NCBI GenBank assembly: GCA_050014015.1
Contig: JBEKEC010000029.1
Span: 1 to 64,000 of the forward strand
Direction: 5' to 3'
Source: PALSA-1353 sp050014015
Lineage (GTDB): Bacteria; Planctomycetota; Phycisphaerae; Tepidisphaerales; Tepidisphaeraceae
DNA length: 64,000 nucleotides
Below, piece by piece: positions 53,966 to 63,032 of the stretch (positions are counted from its first letter, which is position 1; every line of letters starts with the position of its first letter). Below the pieces are notes generated by a model, which worked only from the letters and a program-made list of their open reading frames with translations, was not told the origin of the DNA and did not search any database. The translations under genes were made by a program, and so were the position numbers.

Positions 53966-55798
53966 CTACGCGCGGGTTGGCTCTTCAATCCTCAACTGCT
54001 CCCGGGCCATCGCGGCATAAACGCCGCCCCTGCCGATCAGCTCGTGATGCGTGCCGCGTTCCACGATCCGCCCCTCATCCATCACGAAAATCTGATCGCA
54101 ATCCATCACCGTGCTGAGGCGATGGCTCACCACGATAATCGTCCGCTGCCGTCTCAGATCGCGCAGCGTTTGCGTGATCATCGCCTCGTGATGGGCATCG
54201 AGCGCGCTGGTCGGCTCGTCGAAGACCATGATCGGCGCCTCGGTGAGCAGGGCGCGGGCGATCCCGATCCGCTGCCGCTGCCCGCCGGAAAGATTCGCGC
54301 CGCTTTCGCTCACGACCGTGTCATACCCCTGCGGCAGCTTCTCGACGAACGGCGCGGCACCCGCCAATCGCGCCGCCTCGGCGATCTGCGCCGTGCTTGC
54401 CGTCGGCCGGCCGTATGAAATATTCTCCGCCACCGTCGTCGGCAGGATAAGATTCTCCTGGAGCACGAGCGCGACGTGTGCCCGCAGGTCTTTGATTTTG
54501 ATCTTGCGGATGTCGATATCATCCAGCGTCAGGGCCCCGGACGTGGGATCGTAAAACCTCGGCAAAAGACTCAGCAGCGTCGTCTTTCCCACGCCGCTGG
54601 AACCGACGAAAGCCACCATCTGCCCCGGCCGGATCGTCACGTCGATATCGCGCAACACCGGATCGCCGGCGAGATATTCGAAGCTGACGTTCTTCAGTGC
54701 CAGAATCCTCGGCTGCCGCGGAAGGTGAACCGCATTGGGCGCGTCCTTGATGATCGGATCGCGATCCAGAACCTCAAACACGCGCTGGACGCCGGCGACG
54801 CCGCTTTGAATGGTCGCCCCGCTGCCGCCCAGAGATTGCAGCGGCGCATAAACCTGATTGACGTAAGCGAGAAAAATCCAGAGTTTGCCAACCGTCAAAG
54901 CATCATCGCGATGCAGGGCGACGACGTCGTGATACACCAGCCAGCCGCCGTATCCGAGAATGATCGCGTATCCCACCCCGAAGATCGCGCCCACCAGCAG
55001 CCAGTACCACGAATCCTGCCATGCCTGGCGTAGATTGGCCCGCATACTGTCCTGGGCCGAGTCGTGGAACCGGTCGAATTCGTCCGCCTCGCGGCCGAAG
55101 GCCTGCACCAAGCCGATCGACGCGACCGAGCGCTGAATGACCGTCGTCAACCGCATATCCACTTCCTTCGCCTCCAGCCAGCGCTTTTTCAGCGGGCCGG
55201 CAAAGAGCTTGGTCGTCCAAAGCAACAGCGGCGCGACCGACAGCGTGACCAGAGTGAGCAGCCAGTTCATCTTCAACATGATCCACGTCATGATGATCAG
55301 CGTCACCGCGCTGACCAGCACGTTGTTGATCAGCACGGTCAGAATCGTTTGGAATCCGCCCGTGTCGTATGAAAGGCGATAGATCGCATCGCCCTGCGGC
55401 TGCGATTTGTGGTAGCCGAGGCTCAACTGCTGGAACTTCCGGAATAGATCGCAGCGCACGCGGATCAGGCCGTTATAGCCGACGTATGCGCTCAACAGCC
55501 GCTGCGCCATTCCCAGCAACTCCTGCAAGATGCGCAACAACACTGCCAGGCCCGCCAGAACGATGATCTGATGCGGCCGGTCGTTCGATGCGATGCCCAG
55601 GAAATGGGTCAGCCGAAAGAAAATGCGATAGGGCAAAAACCGCGGGTTAACCGTCGTCATGATGCAATCAATGAAGATCGACCAGAAGAACGGCTGCAAC
55701 AGCCCCGCCAGCGTGGATAGGCCGATCAGCACCAGCGAGCTCAGGATCAGCGGCAGATCGTCGCGGAAATAGGCGATGGCGCGGAGATAAAAACGCAT
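53966..55798 (-). CDS. ABC exporter, fused permease-ATPase (MsbA-like)
   Basis: A 610-aa half-transporter. Residues about 15-330 hold six membrane helices; the ATPase has Walker A VAFVGSSGVGKTTLLSLL (about 398-415), signature NLSGGQRQRIGIARALL, Walker B IMVFDEPTSALDAHHE and the H-loop VVSHRLSTVM. Family members export lipids, lipid-linked glycans or peptides. Position between glycosyltransferase genes favours a glycan or glycolipid substrate, as inference. Full length. Confidence 0.9.
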   Translation of the reverse strand: MRFYLRAIAYFRDDLPLILSSLVLIGLSTLAGLLQPFFWSIFIDCIMTTVNPRFLPYRIFFRLTHFLGIASNDRPHQIIVLAGLAVLLRILQELLGMAQRLLSAYVGYNGLIRVRCDLFRKFQQLSLGYHKSQPQGDAIYRLSYDTGGFQTILTVLINNVLVSAVTLIIMTWIMLKMNWLLTLVTLSVAPLLLWTTKLFAGPLKKRWLEAKEVDMRLTTVIQRSVASIGLVQAFGREADEFDRFHDSAQDSMRANLRQAWQDSWYWLLVGAIFGVGYAIILGYGGWLVYHDVVALHRDDALTVGKLWIFLAYVNQVYAPLQSLGGSGATIQSGVAGVQRVFEVLDRDPIIKDAPNAVHLPRQPRILALKNVSFEYLAGDPVLRDIDVTIRPGQMVAFVGSSGVGKTTLLSLLPRFYDPTSGALTLDDIDIRKIKIKDLRAHVALVLQENLILPTTVAENISYGRPTASTAQIAEAARLAGAAPFVEKLPQGYDTVVSESGANLSGGQRQRIGIARALLTEAPIMVFDEPTSALDAHHEAMITQTLRDLRRQRTIIVVSHRLSTVMDCDQIFVMDEGRIVERGTHHELIGRGGVYAAMAREQLRIEEPTRA

Positions 55799-55813
55799 AG
55801 AACCACGAAGGAG

Positions 55814-55905
55814 AAATTCGAAATCCGAAATTCGAATGACGAATCAAATTCAAAATTTGAAATTCGAATTTCGAATTTGATTCGAATTTCGAATTTCGAA
55901 TATCG
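55814..55905. repeat. Word-iterated inverted repeat (TTCGAATTTCGA family, copy 3)
   Basis: Arms aattcgaaatccgaaattcg and cgaatttcgaatttgattcg around caaattcaaaatttgaaattcg. It lies 7 bases beyond the stop of the GH-GT2 gene and about 15 bases before the ABC exporter start. Confidence 0.85.
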
Positions 55906-55912
55906 GGCTTCT

Positions 55913-58570
55913 TCAAGCCACCGTCAGCTCCCCATCCTCTTCATCCAATCCCGGCTCCACGATTGGCTCGGCCTGCACCGCGGCCTTCTGCGGTTTCTTT
56001 TCCGTCCCAACCGGGTAATACCCCGCGTGTTCCGCCGCCGCGTCGATCAGGCCCAGCACCGGCGCCGACACTTTGCGCCGATTCACCAGGTACATCGCCC
56101 ACCACGCCACGGGAATCAGCACGGCCGGGCGGCTGAATGGCCACAGGTGCAGCAGCAACAAGCACGCCAGCAGCATCGTCCCGACCATCAGCACCTGCCC
56201 GAATCGGCTCTGTCGCAGTTCCACGCGCACCCGCGTCAGCATGCCCTGCCCGTCGTGGTTTTCCGTCGCGGTCGTCAGGCGGACCTTGGCATAGCGGCTT
56301 CCGTAAATCTCCATGTCCCAATTGTGCCACCCGCTGTCCACCCGCGCCCGCCAACCCGCCGTGCGAACCTCTTCATTGATCTGATGCAACAGCGGCAACC
56401 GGTCACGCTCGCGGCTCCAATAACGCAGCGTCCCAGGCTCCGCCGGATCGAACGGCAACTGCGCGGGGCGGTGATAGCCCTTCGCCTCGCCTTTGAGCAC
56501 TTTCGCCCGCAGACGAACGCTGTATCTCGCCCATCCGCGCGCCACCGGCTGCCGGAAGTGCAGATAGGCGATCAGCGGCCGGCTCAGCCAGTGACGATGC
56601 CTCGGCATCGGCGCCTGGCACGCCGCCACGATCGCCAGCGCCACCGGCGTCAGGAACATCAGCATGGCCACGACAAACAGCGGTGCAAACGCCAGCGACA
56701 GCACCAACGTGAACCCCGCCAGCAGATGCCATTCGATGCTCATCAGCATCATCGCCAGCACGGAGGCGGGCTGGCGATAGATCGTCTGAAACAGCCCCGT
56801 CCCGAACACCCCGTGATATACCACGTCCCCGCCCACCCTCACCCCAATCCGGTCCCCGCCATAAATCTTGCCTCTCCAGTGGCTGGCGCCCAGGGTATTG
56901 AAATGATCCGGATGCTTGTACTTCAGAAGCGCCTCCGCCTCGCCATATCCGCGCTGTTGCTTGAGATACGACTTGACGGTGTTGCGGCGATAGTGCCACA
57001 CCTGCGCGGACGGCGAAAACCCGATCGATAATCCGAGGTTCTGGATGCGCCAGATGACGTCGACGTCATCACCGGCCGTGCGGAACTGGGTGTCGAATCC
57101 GTTGATCTGTTTCAGGATCGCCGTGTAAAACGCCATGTTGCAGCCGGGCACGTGCTCGGCCTGGCGGTCGTCGATCATCACGTGCGTCGGCCCGCCGGGC
57201 GAAAGCCCCACGCAATCCGCCACCCACGACCCCTCGTCCGGAATCAGATTGGGGCCGCCCATTCCCGCATGCGTGCTCCGCACCAGTCGCAGCGCCAGAA
57301 AATAGAGCCAATCCTCATCCACTTCGCAGTCGCTATCGGTGTAGACCACCACTTCGCCGCGCGCCGCGTTCAGCCCTACGTTCCGGGCATGGCTCAGGCC
57401 CATGTTTTCCTGCCGGATGTTCCGAACCCAGGGGAATTTCCGCAAAATCTCCTGCGTGTCGTCCGTGGATCCATCGTCCACGAAAATCACTTCGAAATTC
57501 GGGTACCGCAGCCGATCCATCGACTTGAGGCACGATTCCACCGTGCTGGCGCCGTTGTACGAGCAGACGACCACGCTGCACATCGGCAGCATCACGTCCG
57601 CGGTCTGCGGAACCCGCCTGAAAACCTCACGCACCGCCTCAAACGCCGGCTTGGGCCGGCGATCCCGCGCCGTCAGTCCAAACGCCCAGTCCTCGATCTG
57701 ATATCCGTGCCGGAACCAGTCATCCGTAAAGCTGAAGATGAACGTCCCGACCAATCCCTCCTCAAACACCGCGCGAACGTGCGCGCTCAGGATCGTGGCC
57801 TGTTCCTCCGGCGTGTGTTCCCGGCAGGTGTCGATTCCGTATTCCCCCAACATCAGCGGTTTTTCCCCCGCGATGTTCTGTAGCCGCGCCAGATAGTTCC
57901 GGAAAACGTTCTCGTCGTGCAGGTAGACGTTGTAGCAGACGAAATCCACCCCGCGCGGATTCACGTATTCCGTGGTTGGGAAATTGGCGAACGTCACCAG
58001 GCAATCCGGCGCTTCGGATTTGGCGATCTCGACCAGGCCGTCGATGAACGCCTCGACCTTGTGCCGGCCCACGTAGCGAACGATGTCCGAAGGAATCTCG
58101 TTGACGACGCTCAGCGCCAAGACCGCCGGATGATTGCCGCACGCCCGCGCCGCCGACCGCACCGCTTCCTGCGCTTGCCGCGTCAGCTTCTCATCCCCGA
58201 TAAACGTCAGGTTCTTCGCCCACGCCACGTCCAGGAATATCTTCAGCCCGAATTCGTCGGCAAGGTCCAGAAACCAGCCGGGCGGTGTGTGATAAATCCG
58301 CAGGCAGTTCGCGCCCAACTCCAACATTTTCTCGAAATCCCGCTTTGCCTGCGCGCGATTTGGGAACGTCGAACCATCGGCATCCGGCTTGAACGGCCCG
58401 TACGTCACCCCCTTGACGTAAAACTTCTCTTTGCCCAATCGGAAAAATTTCCCGTCGCGCCGGACGCGGTTGGTCGCCGGCGCATTACGCCGATGACGTC
58501 CCGAAAATTCCCGAGCAGCCCCAATGGACCCGCCGACCAATGCCGATCTTCGCGACGCCACCACCGACAT
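55913..58570 (-). CDS. Glycoside hydrolase-glycosyltransferase 2 fusion membrane protein
   Basis: An 885-aa two-enzyme protein. Residues about 35-320 form a (beta/alpha)8 hydrolase like GH2/GH5-type enzymes with acid/base Glu158 (SVVNEIPSD) and nucleophile Glu243 (MLGEYGID). Residues about 331-600 are a GT2 domain: CSVVVCSYNGASTVESCLKSM, FVDDGSTDDTQEIL, YTDSDCEVDEDW and HVPGCNMAFYTAILKQINGFD...GDDVDV. Membrane helices follow near 635-690 and 790-830. The GT faces the cytoplasm; placing the hydrolase on the same side is unusual. Probably synthesises or trims a polysaccharide. Confidence 0.88.
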   Translation of the reverse strand: MSVVASRRSALVGGSIGAAREFSGRHRRNAPATNRVRRDGKFFRLGKEKFYVKGVTYGPFKPDADGSTFPNRAQAKRDFEKMLELGANCLRIYHTPPGWFLDLADEFGLKIFLDVAWAKNLTFIGDEKLTRQAQEAVRSAARACGNHPAVLALSVVNEIPSDIVRYVGRHKVEAFIDGLVEIAKSEAPDCLVTFANFPTTEYVNPRGVDFVCYNVYLHDENVFRNYLARLQNIAGEKPLMLGEYGIDTCREHTPEEQATILSAHVRAVFEEGLVGTFIFSFTDDWFRHGYQIEDWAFGLTARDRRPKPAFEAVREVFRRVPQTADVMLPMCSVVVCSYNGASTVESCLKSMDRLRYPNFEVIFVDDGSTDDTQEILRKFPWVRNIRQENMGLSHARNVGLNAARGEVVVYTDSDCEVDEDWLYFLALRLVRSTHAGMGGPNLIPDEGSWVADCVGLSPGGPTHVMIDDRQAEHVPGCNMAFYTAILKQINGFDTQFRTAGDDVDVIWRIQNLGLSIGFSPSAQVWHYRRNTVKSYLKQQRGYGEAEALLKYKHPDHFNTLGASHWRGKIYGGDRIGVRVGGDVVYHGVFGTGLFQTIYRQPASVLAMMLMSIEWHLLAGFTLVLSLAFAPLFVVAMLMFLTPVALAIVAACQAPMPRHRHWLSRPLIAYLHFRQPVARGWARYSVRLRAKVLKGEAKGYHRPAQLPFDPAEPGTLRYWSRERDRLPLLHQINEEVRTAGWRARVDSGWHNWDMEIYGSRYAKVRLTTATENHDGQGMLTRVRVELRQSRFGQVLMVGTMLLACLLLLHLWPFSRPAVLIPVAWWAMYLVNRRKVSAPVLGLIDAAAEHAGYYPVGTEKKPQKAAVQAEPIVEPGLDEEDGELTVA

Positions 58571-59021
58571 AAGGACATTCCTTCATCCCGCGCGCCAAAA
58601 GCAACTCATGGCGCGCCGGCCAACTCCGGCCGCTAAAACTTTAAAAAATGCAGCCGCCTATTTTAGACCACTTTGACAACTCTGACCATTCAATTCCGTT
58701 GTCTCCTAAACCTTTAGTCGTCAGACAATAAGCGACGGATGAGGTTTGCAAAAACTTCACGCCCCATATTCCACAGCTTTGTCCGATAACCCCAAGCCGC
58801 AGAGCCGAAGCCCGCCGTACAACCCTCATTTTCGCGCCAAACTCCCGGCCTCAATTCCCCGAAATGATCACGGCGCGAGCCATGCCCGCAACCCAAAGAA
58901 TTTTACCGCGAAGGCGCGAAGGACGCGAGGTTGCGCGAAGAGTTGAAATTTCTTCGCGCAACTTCGCGTCCTTCGCGCCTTCGCGGTAACCTACATTTGA
59001 GGGTTCACCCCTGGGCGGTGT
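58571..59021. other. Gene-free stretch with one inverted repeat
   Basis: About 450 bases between the GH-GT2 and DUF3524 genes. It holds the long inverted repeat at 58903-58989 and AT-rich DNA at 58640-58720 that may contain the GH-GT2 promoter. I saw no gene. Confidence 0.4.
58903..58989. repeat. Long hairpin repeat (CGCGAAGGCGCGAAGGACGCG family)
   Basis: Arms of 39 bp (58903-58941 and 58951-58989) match at 38 of 39 positions around a 9-base loop. Built from iterated gcgaagg words, in the style of the element at 5308-5527. It lies 32 bases beyond the stop of the DUF3524 gene. Confidence 0.9.
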
Positions 59022-60113
59022 CTAATGACTTCCCGGCGAATGCTTCGCCACCAGCACGCTCAGCCGCTCGTCCATCGCCTTGCACGCGGTGATGGCGTCG
59101 AAGCCCTTGATCGCATCCAGGAACGCCACCTCCGCCGCGCCGTCTTCCACCCCATGCAGATGCCATACGTCCTGAATTCTGCTCGCCAGCATGTCCGGCG
59201 TCCCGTCGAAAAGACACCGGCCGCGGAGAGCGCGCGGGATCATCTCCTGATACACCCCATCCTCCGGCAAGATCGGCCAGCATCCCGCCGTCAGCGCCCG
59301 CACCGCGAACAAATCCACCGGCGCCCACCGCTGCGTGCTCAAAAAAACGTCGGCGCGCAATAACGCCGACGTCTGCGCATATTCATCGTTCTCGTCGATC
59401 GCCAGCCGCGCGAAATCGTTGGACAGCTTTTCCAGCGGGCCCACCGTCACCAGCGAGAACCGCTCACCCCGCATCGCCAGCGTGGAAAGACCCAGATTCA
59501 GCAAATCCATGTCCGCGTCACGCGTATTCACGAAGATCGTGCGCGCCTGCCGCTTCACCGGCTTGGTCATCTGGATGTTGCTTGCCAAATGCAGATCGAA
59601 CGGCGGCGGCATCACCCGCGATTTCGCCAGCATCTCGGGAACCGGATTGCGGCTCGACAGCTCCGGATGCCGCTCCACTATCGCCGCCGCACGATACGCG
59701 AACAGATTCAGGTGGAAGTCGCTGTTGAACCACAATTCCAACGCCGCCTGCGCCGTGTTCAGGTTCACCAACTCGTTCGTCGACTTGTCCTCGGGGCCAT
59801 CCGGATCCGGAAGCTGATTGTTATGGAAATAAACAACCGATGGCTTGTGAACCAGCTCCGGCACCAGGCGGATCAAATCCGCCAGGTTCAACGCCTCGCT
59901 GGTGAACAGCAAATCCAACCGCCCCGCCCAGTGCCGCGAAAGCTGCTCCGCGAACCAATGCGCCGCCGCCGACAATCTTCTCTCGATCCGCCGCGGCGGA
60001 AGTTTCAGCAGCGTCCACCGATGCCGGCTGCAACGTATCACCGTTTCCAGCATCGACCTCCGCACCCCGCCGTAAAACGGCTCCAGGGCCAGAATGTCTA
60101 ACTGGGTCGACAT
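59022..60113 (-). CDS. DUF3524 glycosyltransferase (tRNA-queuosine mannosyltransferase-like)
   Basis: A 363-aa GT-B protein. The N-terminal ILALEPFYGGVRRSMLETVI, WTLLKLPPRRIERRLSAAAHWFAEQL, LLFTSEALNLADLIRLVPEL and VVYFHNNQLPDP match the DUF3524 domain of animal GTDC1 (QTMAN), which mannosylates tRNA queuosine. The C-terminal half has LRADVFLSTQRWAPVDLFAVRALTAGC and GVYQEMIP of group 1 transferases. Start 60113 (MSTQLDILALEP) is preferred since the 32 residues before it come from the intergenic repeat. Acting on queuosine is inference, supported only by queE and queF in the window; a surface-glycan role is possible. Confidence 0.82.
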   Translation of the reverse strand: MSTQLDILALEPFYGGVRRSMLETVIRCSRHRWTLLKLPPRRIERRLSAAAHWFAEQLSRHWAGRLDLLFTSEALNLADLIRLVPELVHKPSVVYFHNNQLPDPDGPEDKSTNELVNLNTAQAALELWFNSDFHLNLFAYRAAAIVERHPELSSRNPVPEMLAKSRVMPPPFDLHLASNIQMTKPVKRQARTIFVNTRDADMDLLNLGLSTLAMRGERFSLVTVGPLEKLSNDFARLAIDENDEYAQTSALLRADVFLSTQRWAPVDLFAVRALTAGCWPILPEDGVYQEMIPRALRGRCLFDGTPDMLASRIQDVWHLHGVEDGAAEVAFLDAIKGFDAITACKAMDERLSVLVAKHSPGSH

Positions 60114-60136
60114 ACCGGCGTAACAGGATAGCGTGG

Positions 60137-60257
60137 AAATCCGAAATCCGAAATCCGAATGACGAATCAAATCCGAATGACGAAATCCGAATGGTTCTTC
60201 ATTGGTCATTCGTCATTTGGGCTTGATTCGTCATTCGGATTTCGGATTTCGGGTTTT
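60137..60257. repeat. Word-iterated inverted repeat (TTCGGATTTCGGA family, copy 4)
   Basis: Left arm atccgaaatccgaaatccg, gaatgacgaatcaaatccg; right arm gattcgtcattcggatttcgg, with a CATTGGTCATTCG word at the centre. It lies 2 bases past the glycyl-tRNA synthetase stop. Confidence 0.85.
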
Positions 60258-60259
60258 CC

Positions 60260-61981
60260 CTACAGTCTTTCCCCCAAATACCCCTTCACCTGATCCACCC
60301 CCACCCTTACCTGCGTCATCGCATCCCGATCCCGCACCGTCACCGTACCATCCTGGATCGTCTGCCCGTCAATCGTCACGCAGAACGGGGTGCCGATCTC
60401 ATCCATTCGCGCATACCGCTTCCCAATCGACTGCTTGGCATCATATTCGGCCGTGAACTGGGTCCGCAGATCGAGATACAGCTTCTCCGCGATCTCCGGC
60501 ATCCCATCCTTATTCACCAGCGGGAACACCCCCACTTTGACCGGCGCGAACTGTGGCTTGAACTTCAGAAACATCTTGCTCGGCCGGGCCTCGTCCGGCG
60601 TAAACGCCTCGCACAACAACACCAACACCGCCCGCGTCAGCCCCGAAGCCGGCTCAATCACGTTCGGAACGTACCGGCTCTTCGCCTTGACCTCCTCGGG
60701 ACTGGCCCCCTGCTCCTTCAATTTCAGTTGAAGCTCCTGATCGAAATAATCCAGCTTCTGACCCGAATGCTCCTGATGCTGGGTCAGATCGAAACTCCCC
60801 CGATGCGCAATTCCCTCCAACTCCCCGAAATCCGGAGTGGTAAACGGATATTTGTATTCAATGTCCACCGTCATCTTCGAATAATGGCTCAGCTCCTCCT
60901 TCGCATGATCGCGCAACCGAAGATTGCCGTCAGCCACCCCCAGCGACCGCCACCATTCCATCCGCCTGGCTTTCCAGAATTCGTACCATTTGAGCGCCTC
61001 GTCCGGATGGCAGAACCATTCCATCTCCATCTGCTCGAACTCGCGCGACCGGAAAATGAAATTCCGCGGCGTCACTTCATTGCGGAAACTCTTGCCGGTT
61101 TGCGCGACCCCGAACGGAATCTTCACCCGCGACGTATCCACGATATTTTTGAAGTTGAGGAAGATCCCTTGAGCAGTCTCAGGGCGAAGATATGCCTTGA
61201 TAGGATCAACCGCGCCGATTTCCGTCATCAACATAAGGTTGAACTGGCGCGGTTCGGTCAGAACATCGGTCTTACCCGTGGTCGGCGATGGAAGCCTGCT
61301 GTGGAAATCTTTCAAATAGTCATTCGCGATTAGCGGCGTCAGGAAGCAAAGCTGCCTTCCAGCAACCTTGAAAGTGATCCAGAGTGAGGTCAGACCACGC
61401 CCCACCGGAACCGACGGATTGAATCTTTCAGCACTAATAACTCGCCCCAGGTTTGCCGCCGGATCGAGCGCGATGGAACTTGGTTTCTCAACGATGATTT
61501 CGACTGCTTCCCCCAAACTGCTTGCCGATATGACTGCAACCGGCGTCACATTGGGATTTCCCTGGTCATTACGCTTGACAAAATACTCAAAGGTAAGTTG
61601 TTCGAATGCCGGATGGTCCGGGGACATCCACGGAAACAAGCCAACTAGGTGATCTGCGCGATATCTCTGTTTTGTCACCTTGTCATCCACCATCGGATCG
61701 GCAAATCCAGTCGCATGTCCCGACGCCACCCACGTCTCCGGATTCTGAATGATCGCCGAATCCAGCCCCACCATTTCGATCGGATGCCCATCCGGCCCGA
61801 TCGGCGGACAGAGCACCATTTCGTGCCACCACCAATCCCGGATATTATTTTTCAGCAAACACCCCAGCGGCCCGTAATCCCAGAATCCGTTCAATCCCCC
61901 GTAGATTTCGCTGGCCGGATAGATGAACCCACGCCGTTTGCACAGCGACACGATCTGTTCCATGACCGACGCATCAGCCAT
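60260..61981 (-). CDS. glyQS: Glycyl-tRNA synthetase, single-chain type
   Basis: Class II synthetase (573 aa, alpha-2 type) that charges tRNA-Gly. Motifs include IVSLCKRRGFIYPASEIYGGLNGFWDYGPLG (residues 9-39), LRPETAQGIFLNFKNIV, the motif 2 region FRNEVTPRNFIFRSREFEQMEMEWF, and the C-terminal anticodon-binding domain (PSKMFLKFKPQFAPVKVGVFPLVNK). Full length. It is preceded by rpsT on the same strand in the other direction of flow, with repeats at both ends. Confidence 0.96.
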   Translation of the reverse strand: MADASVMEQIVSLCKRRGFIYPASEIYGGLNGFWDYGPLGCLLKNNIRDWWWHEMVLCPPIGPDGHPIEMVGLDSAIIQNPETWVASGHATGFADPMVDDKVTKQRYRADHLVGLFPWMSPDHPAFEQLTFEYFVKRNDQGNPNVTPVAVISASSLGEAVEIIVEKPSSIALDPAANLGRVISAERFNPSVPVGRGLTSLWITFKVAGRQLCFLTPLIANDYLKDFHSRLPSPTTGKTDVLTEPRQFNLMLMTEIGAVDPIKAYLRPETAQGIFLNFKNIVDTSRVKIPFGVAQTGKSFRNEVTPRNFIFRSREFEQMEMEWFCHPDEALKWYEFWKARRMEWWRSLGVADGNLRLRDHAKEELSHYSKMTVDIEYKYPFTTPDFGELEGIAHRGSFDLTQHQEHSGQKLDYFDQELQLKLKEQGASPEEVKAKSRYVPNVIEPASGLTRAVLVLLCEAFTPDEARPSKMFLKFKPQFAPVKVGVFPLVNKDGMPEIAEKLYLDLRTQFTAEYDAKQSIGKRYARMDEIGTPFCVTIDGQTIQDGTVTVRDRDAMTQVRVGVDQVKGYLGERL

Positions 61982-62040
61982 TTGAACGTCCTTTCACGGA
62001 TAACAAAAGGGCTGGCACATAGAGCACGGCTGACAAGGCC

Positions 62041-62161
62041 AAATTCGAAACTCGAAATTCGAATGACGAATCAAATTCAAAACTCGAATGACGAAGCGGC
62101 TTTGATTCGAATTTCGGACATTCGAATTTGATTCGTCATTCGAATTTCGAGTTTCGAGTTT
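62041..62161. repeat. Word-iterated inverted repeat (TTCGAATTTCGA family, copy 5)
   Basis: Left arm attcgaaactcgaaattcgaatgacgaatc, right arm gattcgtcattcgaatttcgag. It lies 8 bases past the rpsT stop. Confidence 0.85.
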
Positions 62162-62169
62162 GGTCTATT

Positions 62170-62469
62170 CTAGGCGGTGGCGGCAGCGCCCTTACCCGTT
62201 CCGGCCGCCTTCAGCACATTCAGCCTCAAGGTCAGCCGGCTCCGCCTTCGCGCCGCGGTATTCTTATGAATCGTGTGTTTCGCCGCCACCTTGTCCAGCC
62301 GCACCACCGTCTTGTTCAATTCCGCTTCGGCCTTGGCCACGTCATTGCTCGCCAGCGCCTCCAGATACGCCCTGGTTTGGTCCTTGAGCGTTTCCTTTCT
62401 CGCCCGATTGCGTGCCCGCCGTTTGATGCTCTGACGAATTCGCTTCTTAGCCGACAGTGAATGAGCCAC
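62170..62469 (-). CDS. rpsT: 30S ribosomal protein S20
   Basis: Small basic ribosomal protein, 99 aa, that binds 16S rRNA. The sequence MAHSLSAKKRIRQSIKRRARNRARKETLK, KTVVRLDKVAAKHTIHKNTAARRRSRLTLRL is diagnostic. An Ala/Gly-rich tail ends it. The 3' repeat begins 8 bases past the stop. The run-on reading frame of the frameshifted PIN gene overlaps it but is not thought to be translated there. Confidence 0.96.
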   Translation of the reverse strand: MAHSLSAKKRIRQSIKRRARNRARKETLKDQTRAYLEALASNDVAKAEAELNKTVVRLDKVAAKHTIHKNTAARRRSRLTLRLNVLKAAGTGKGAAATA

Positions 62470-62629
62470 GGATAGTCTCCGAAAACCAGAGGAAATTCCC
62501 GACCGCCCCGATTGGCGGCAGGGTGTGGAAGTCTAGTGATTAGCCGGGATTTGTAAAGCGGCAGGGTAAATTCTTCCATCATTCGACTACGTCGAAGTCG
62601 GGGCCGCATGAGGGCGGGCTCGTCCGGGG

Positions 62630-63032
62630 CTACACGATTTCTATCGCCAGTTCCTTGCATCGGCCCAATTCCCGATCGCCCCGTCAGCAGTAAATCCGCA
62701 TGTTCCTCCATGGCCGTGGCAACATGAATTGCATCGGGTGTTTTCAAGCCATGGCGCGCATGCAATTGAGTTGCACGCTCGACGATGGCCGGGCCGATTT
62801 CGATTACGTGAAGCGAGCCACCCGCGAAAAACTCGTCGTAGACCGCCAGCAGTTTCGCGTCGCCTTCGCGCAACGGCTTCACGCGGCATTCCAAACAGGA
62901 AAGCCGCGATGTCATAACGATGCTTCCGGCGATTTCCTCCGCCTGCCTGATGCGAGCCAATACTTTTTCTCGCAATGGCGCGGCGCTTTCGATGCCATAA
63001 ACGATCGTGCTGGCGTCCAGATATAACCTCAT
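62630..63032 (-). CDS. PIN-domain RNase (VapC-like toxin), apparent frameshift near the C-terminus
   Basis: A VapC-type toxin: MRLYLDASTIVYGIE (first Asp), LSCLECRVKPLREGD (Glu), KTPDAIHVATAMEEHADLLLTG (third acidic pair). After LLLTG the frame goes astray. Dropping one base from the four-C run at 62679-62682 restores GDRELGRCKELAIEIV and a stop at 62630, the usual PIN ending. Without the correction the frame runs to 62316 into rpsT. The fourth acidic residue (Asp of GDR) depends on the corrected frame. The start overlaps the antitoxin stop by 4 bases (ATGA). Confidence 0.75.

Noticed and set aside
55877..57031. 384-aa plus-strand frame over the GH-GT2 gene
   Set aside because: Composition is dominated by Arg, His, Pro and Gln as expected for antisense of GC-rich coding DNA.
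59022..60209. Longer start for the DUF3524 protein at 60209
   Set aside because: The extra 32 residues (FGFRHSDLIRHSDFGF type) are translated intergenic repeat, and the family start fits ATG 60113.
60121..60256. Repeat as a T-box riboswitch regulating glycyl-tRNA synthetase
   Set aside because: It lies after the synthetase stop rather than before its start, and no T-box consensus is visible.
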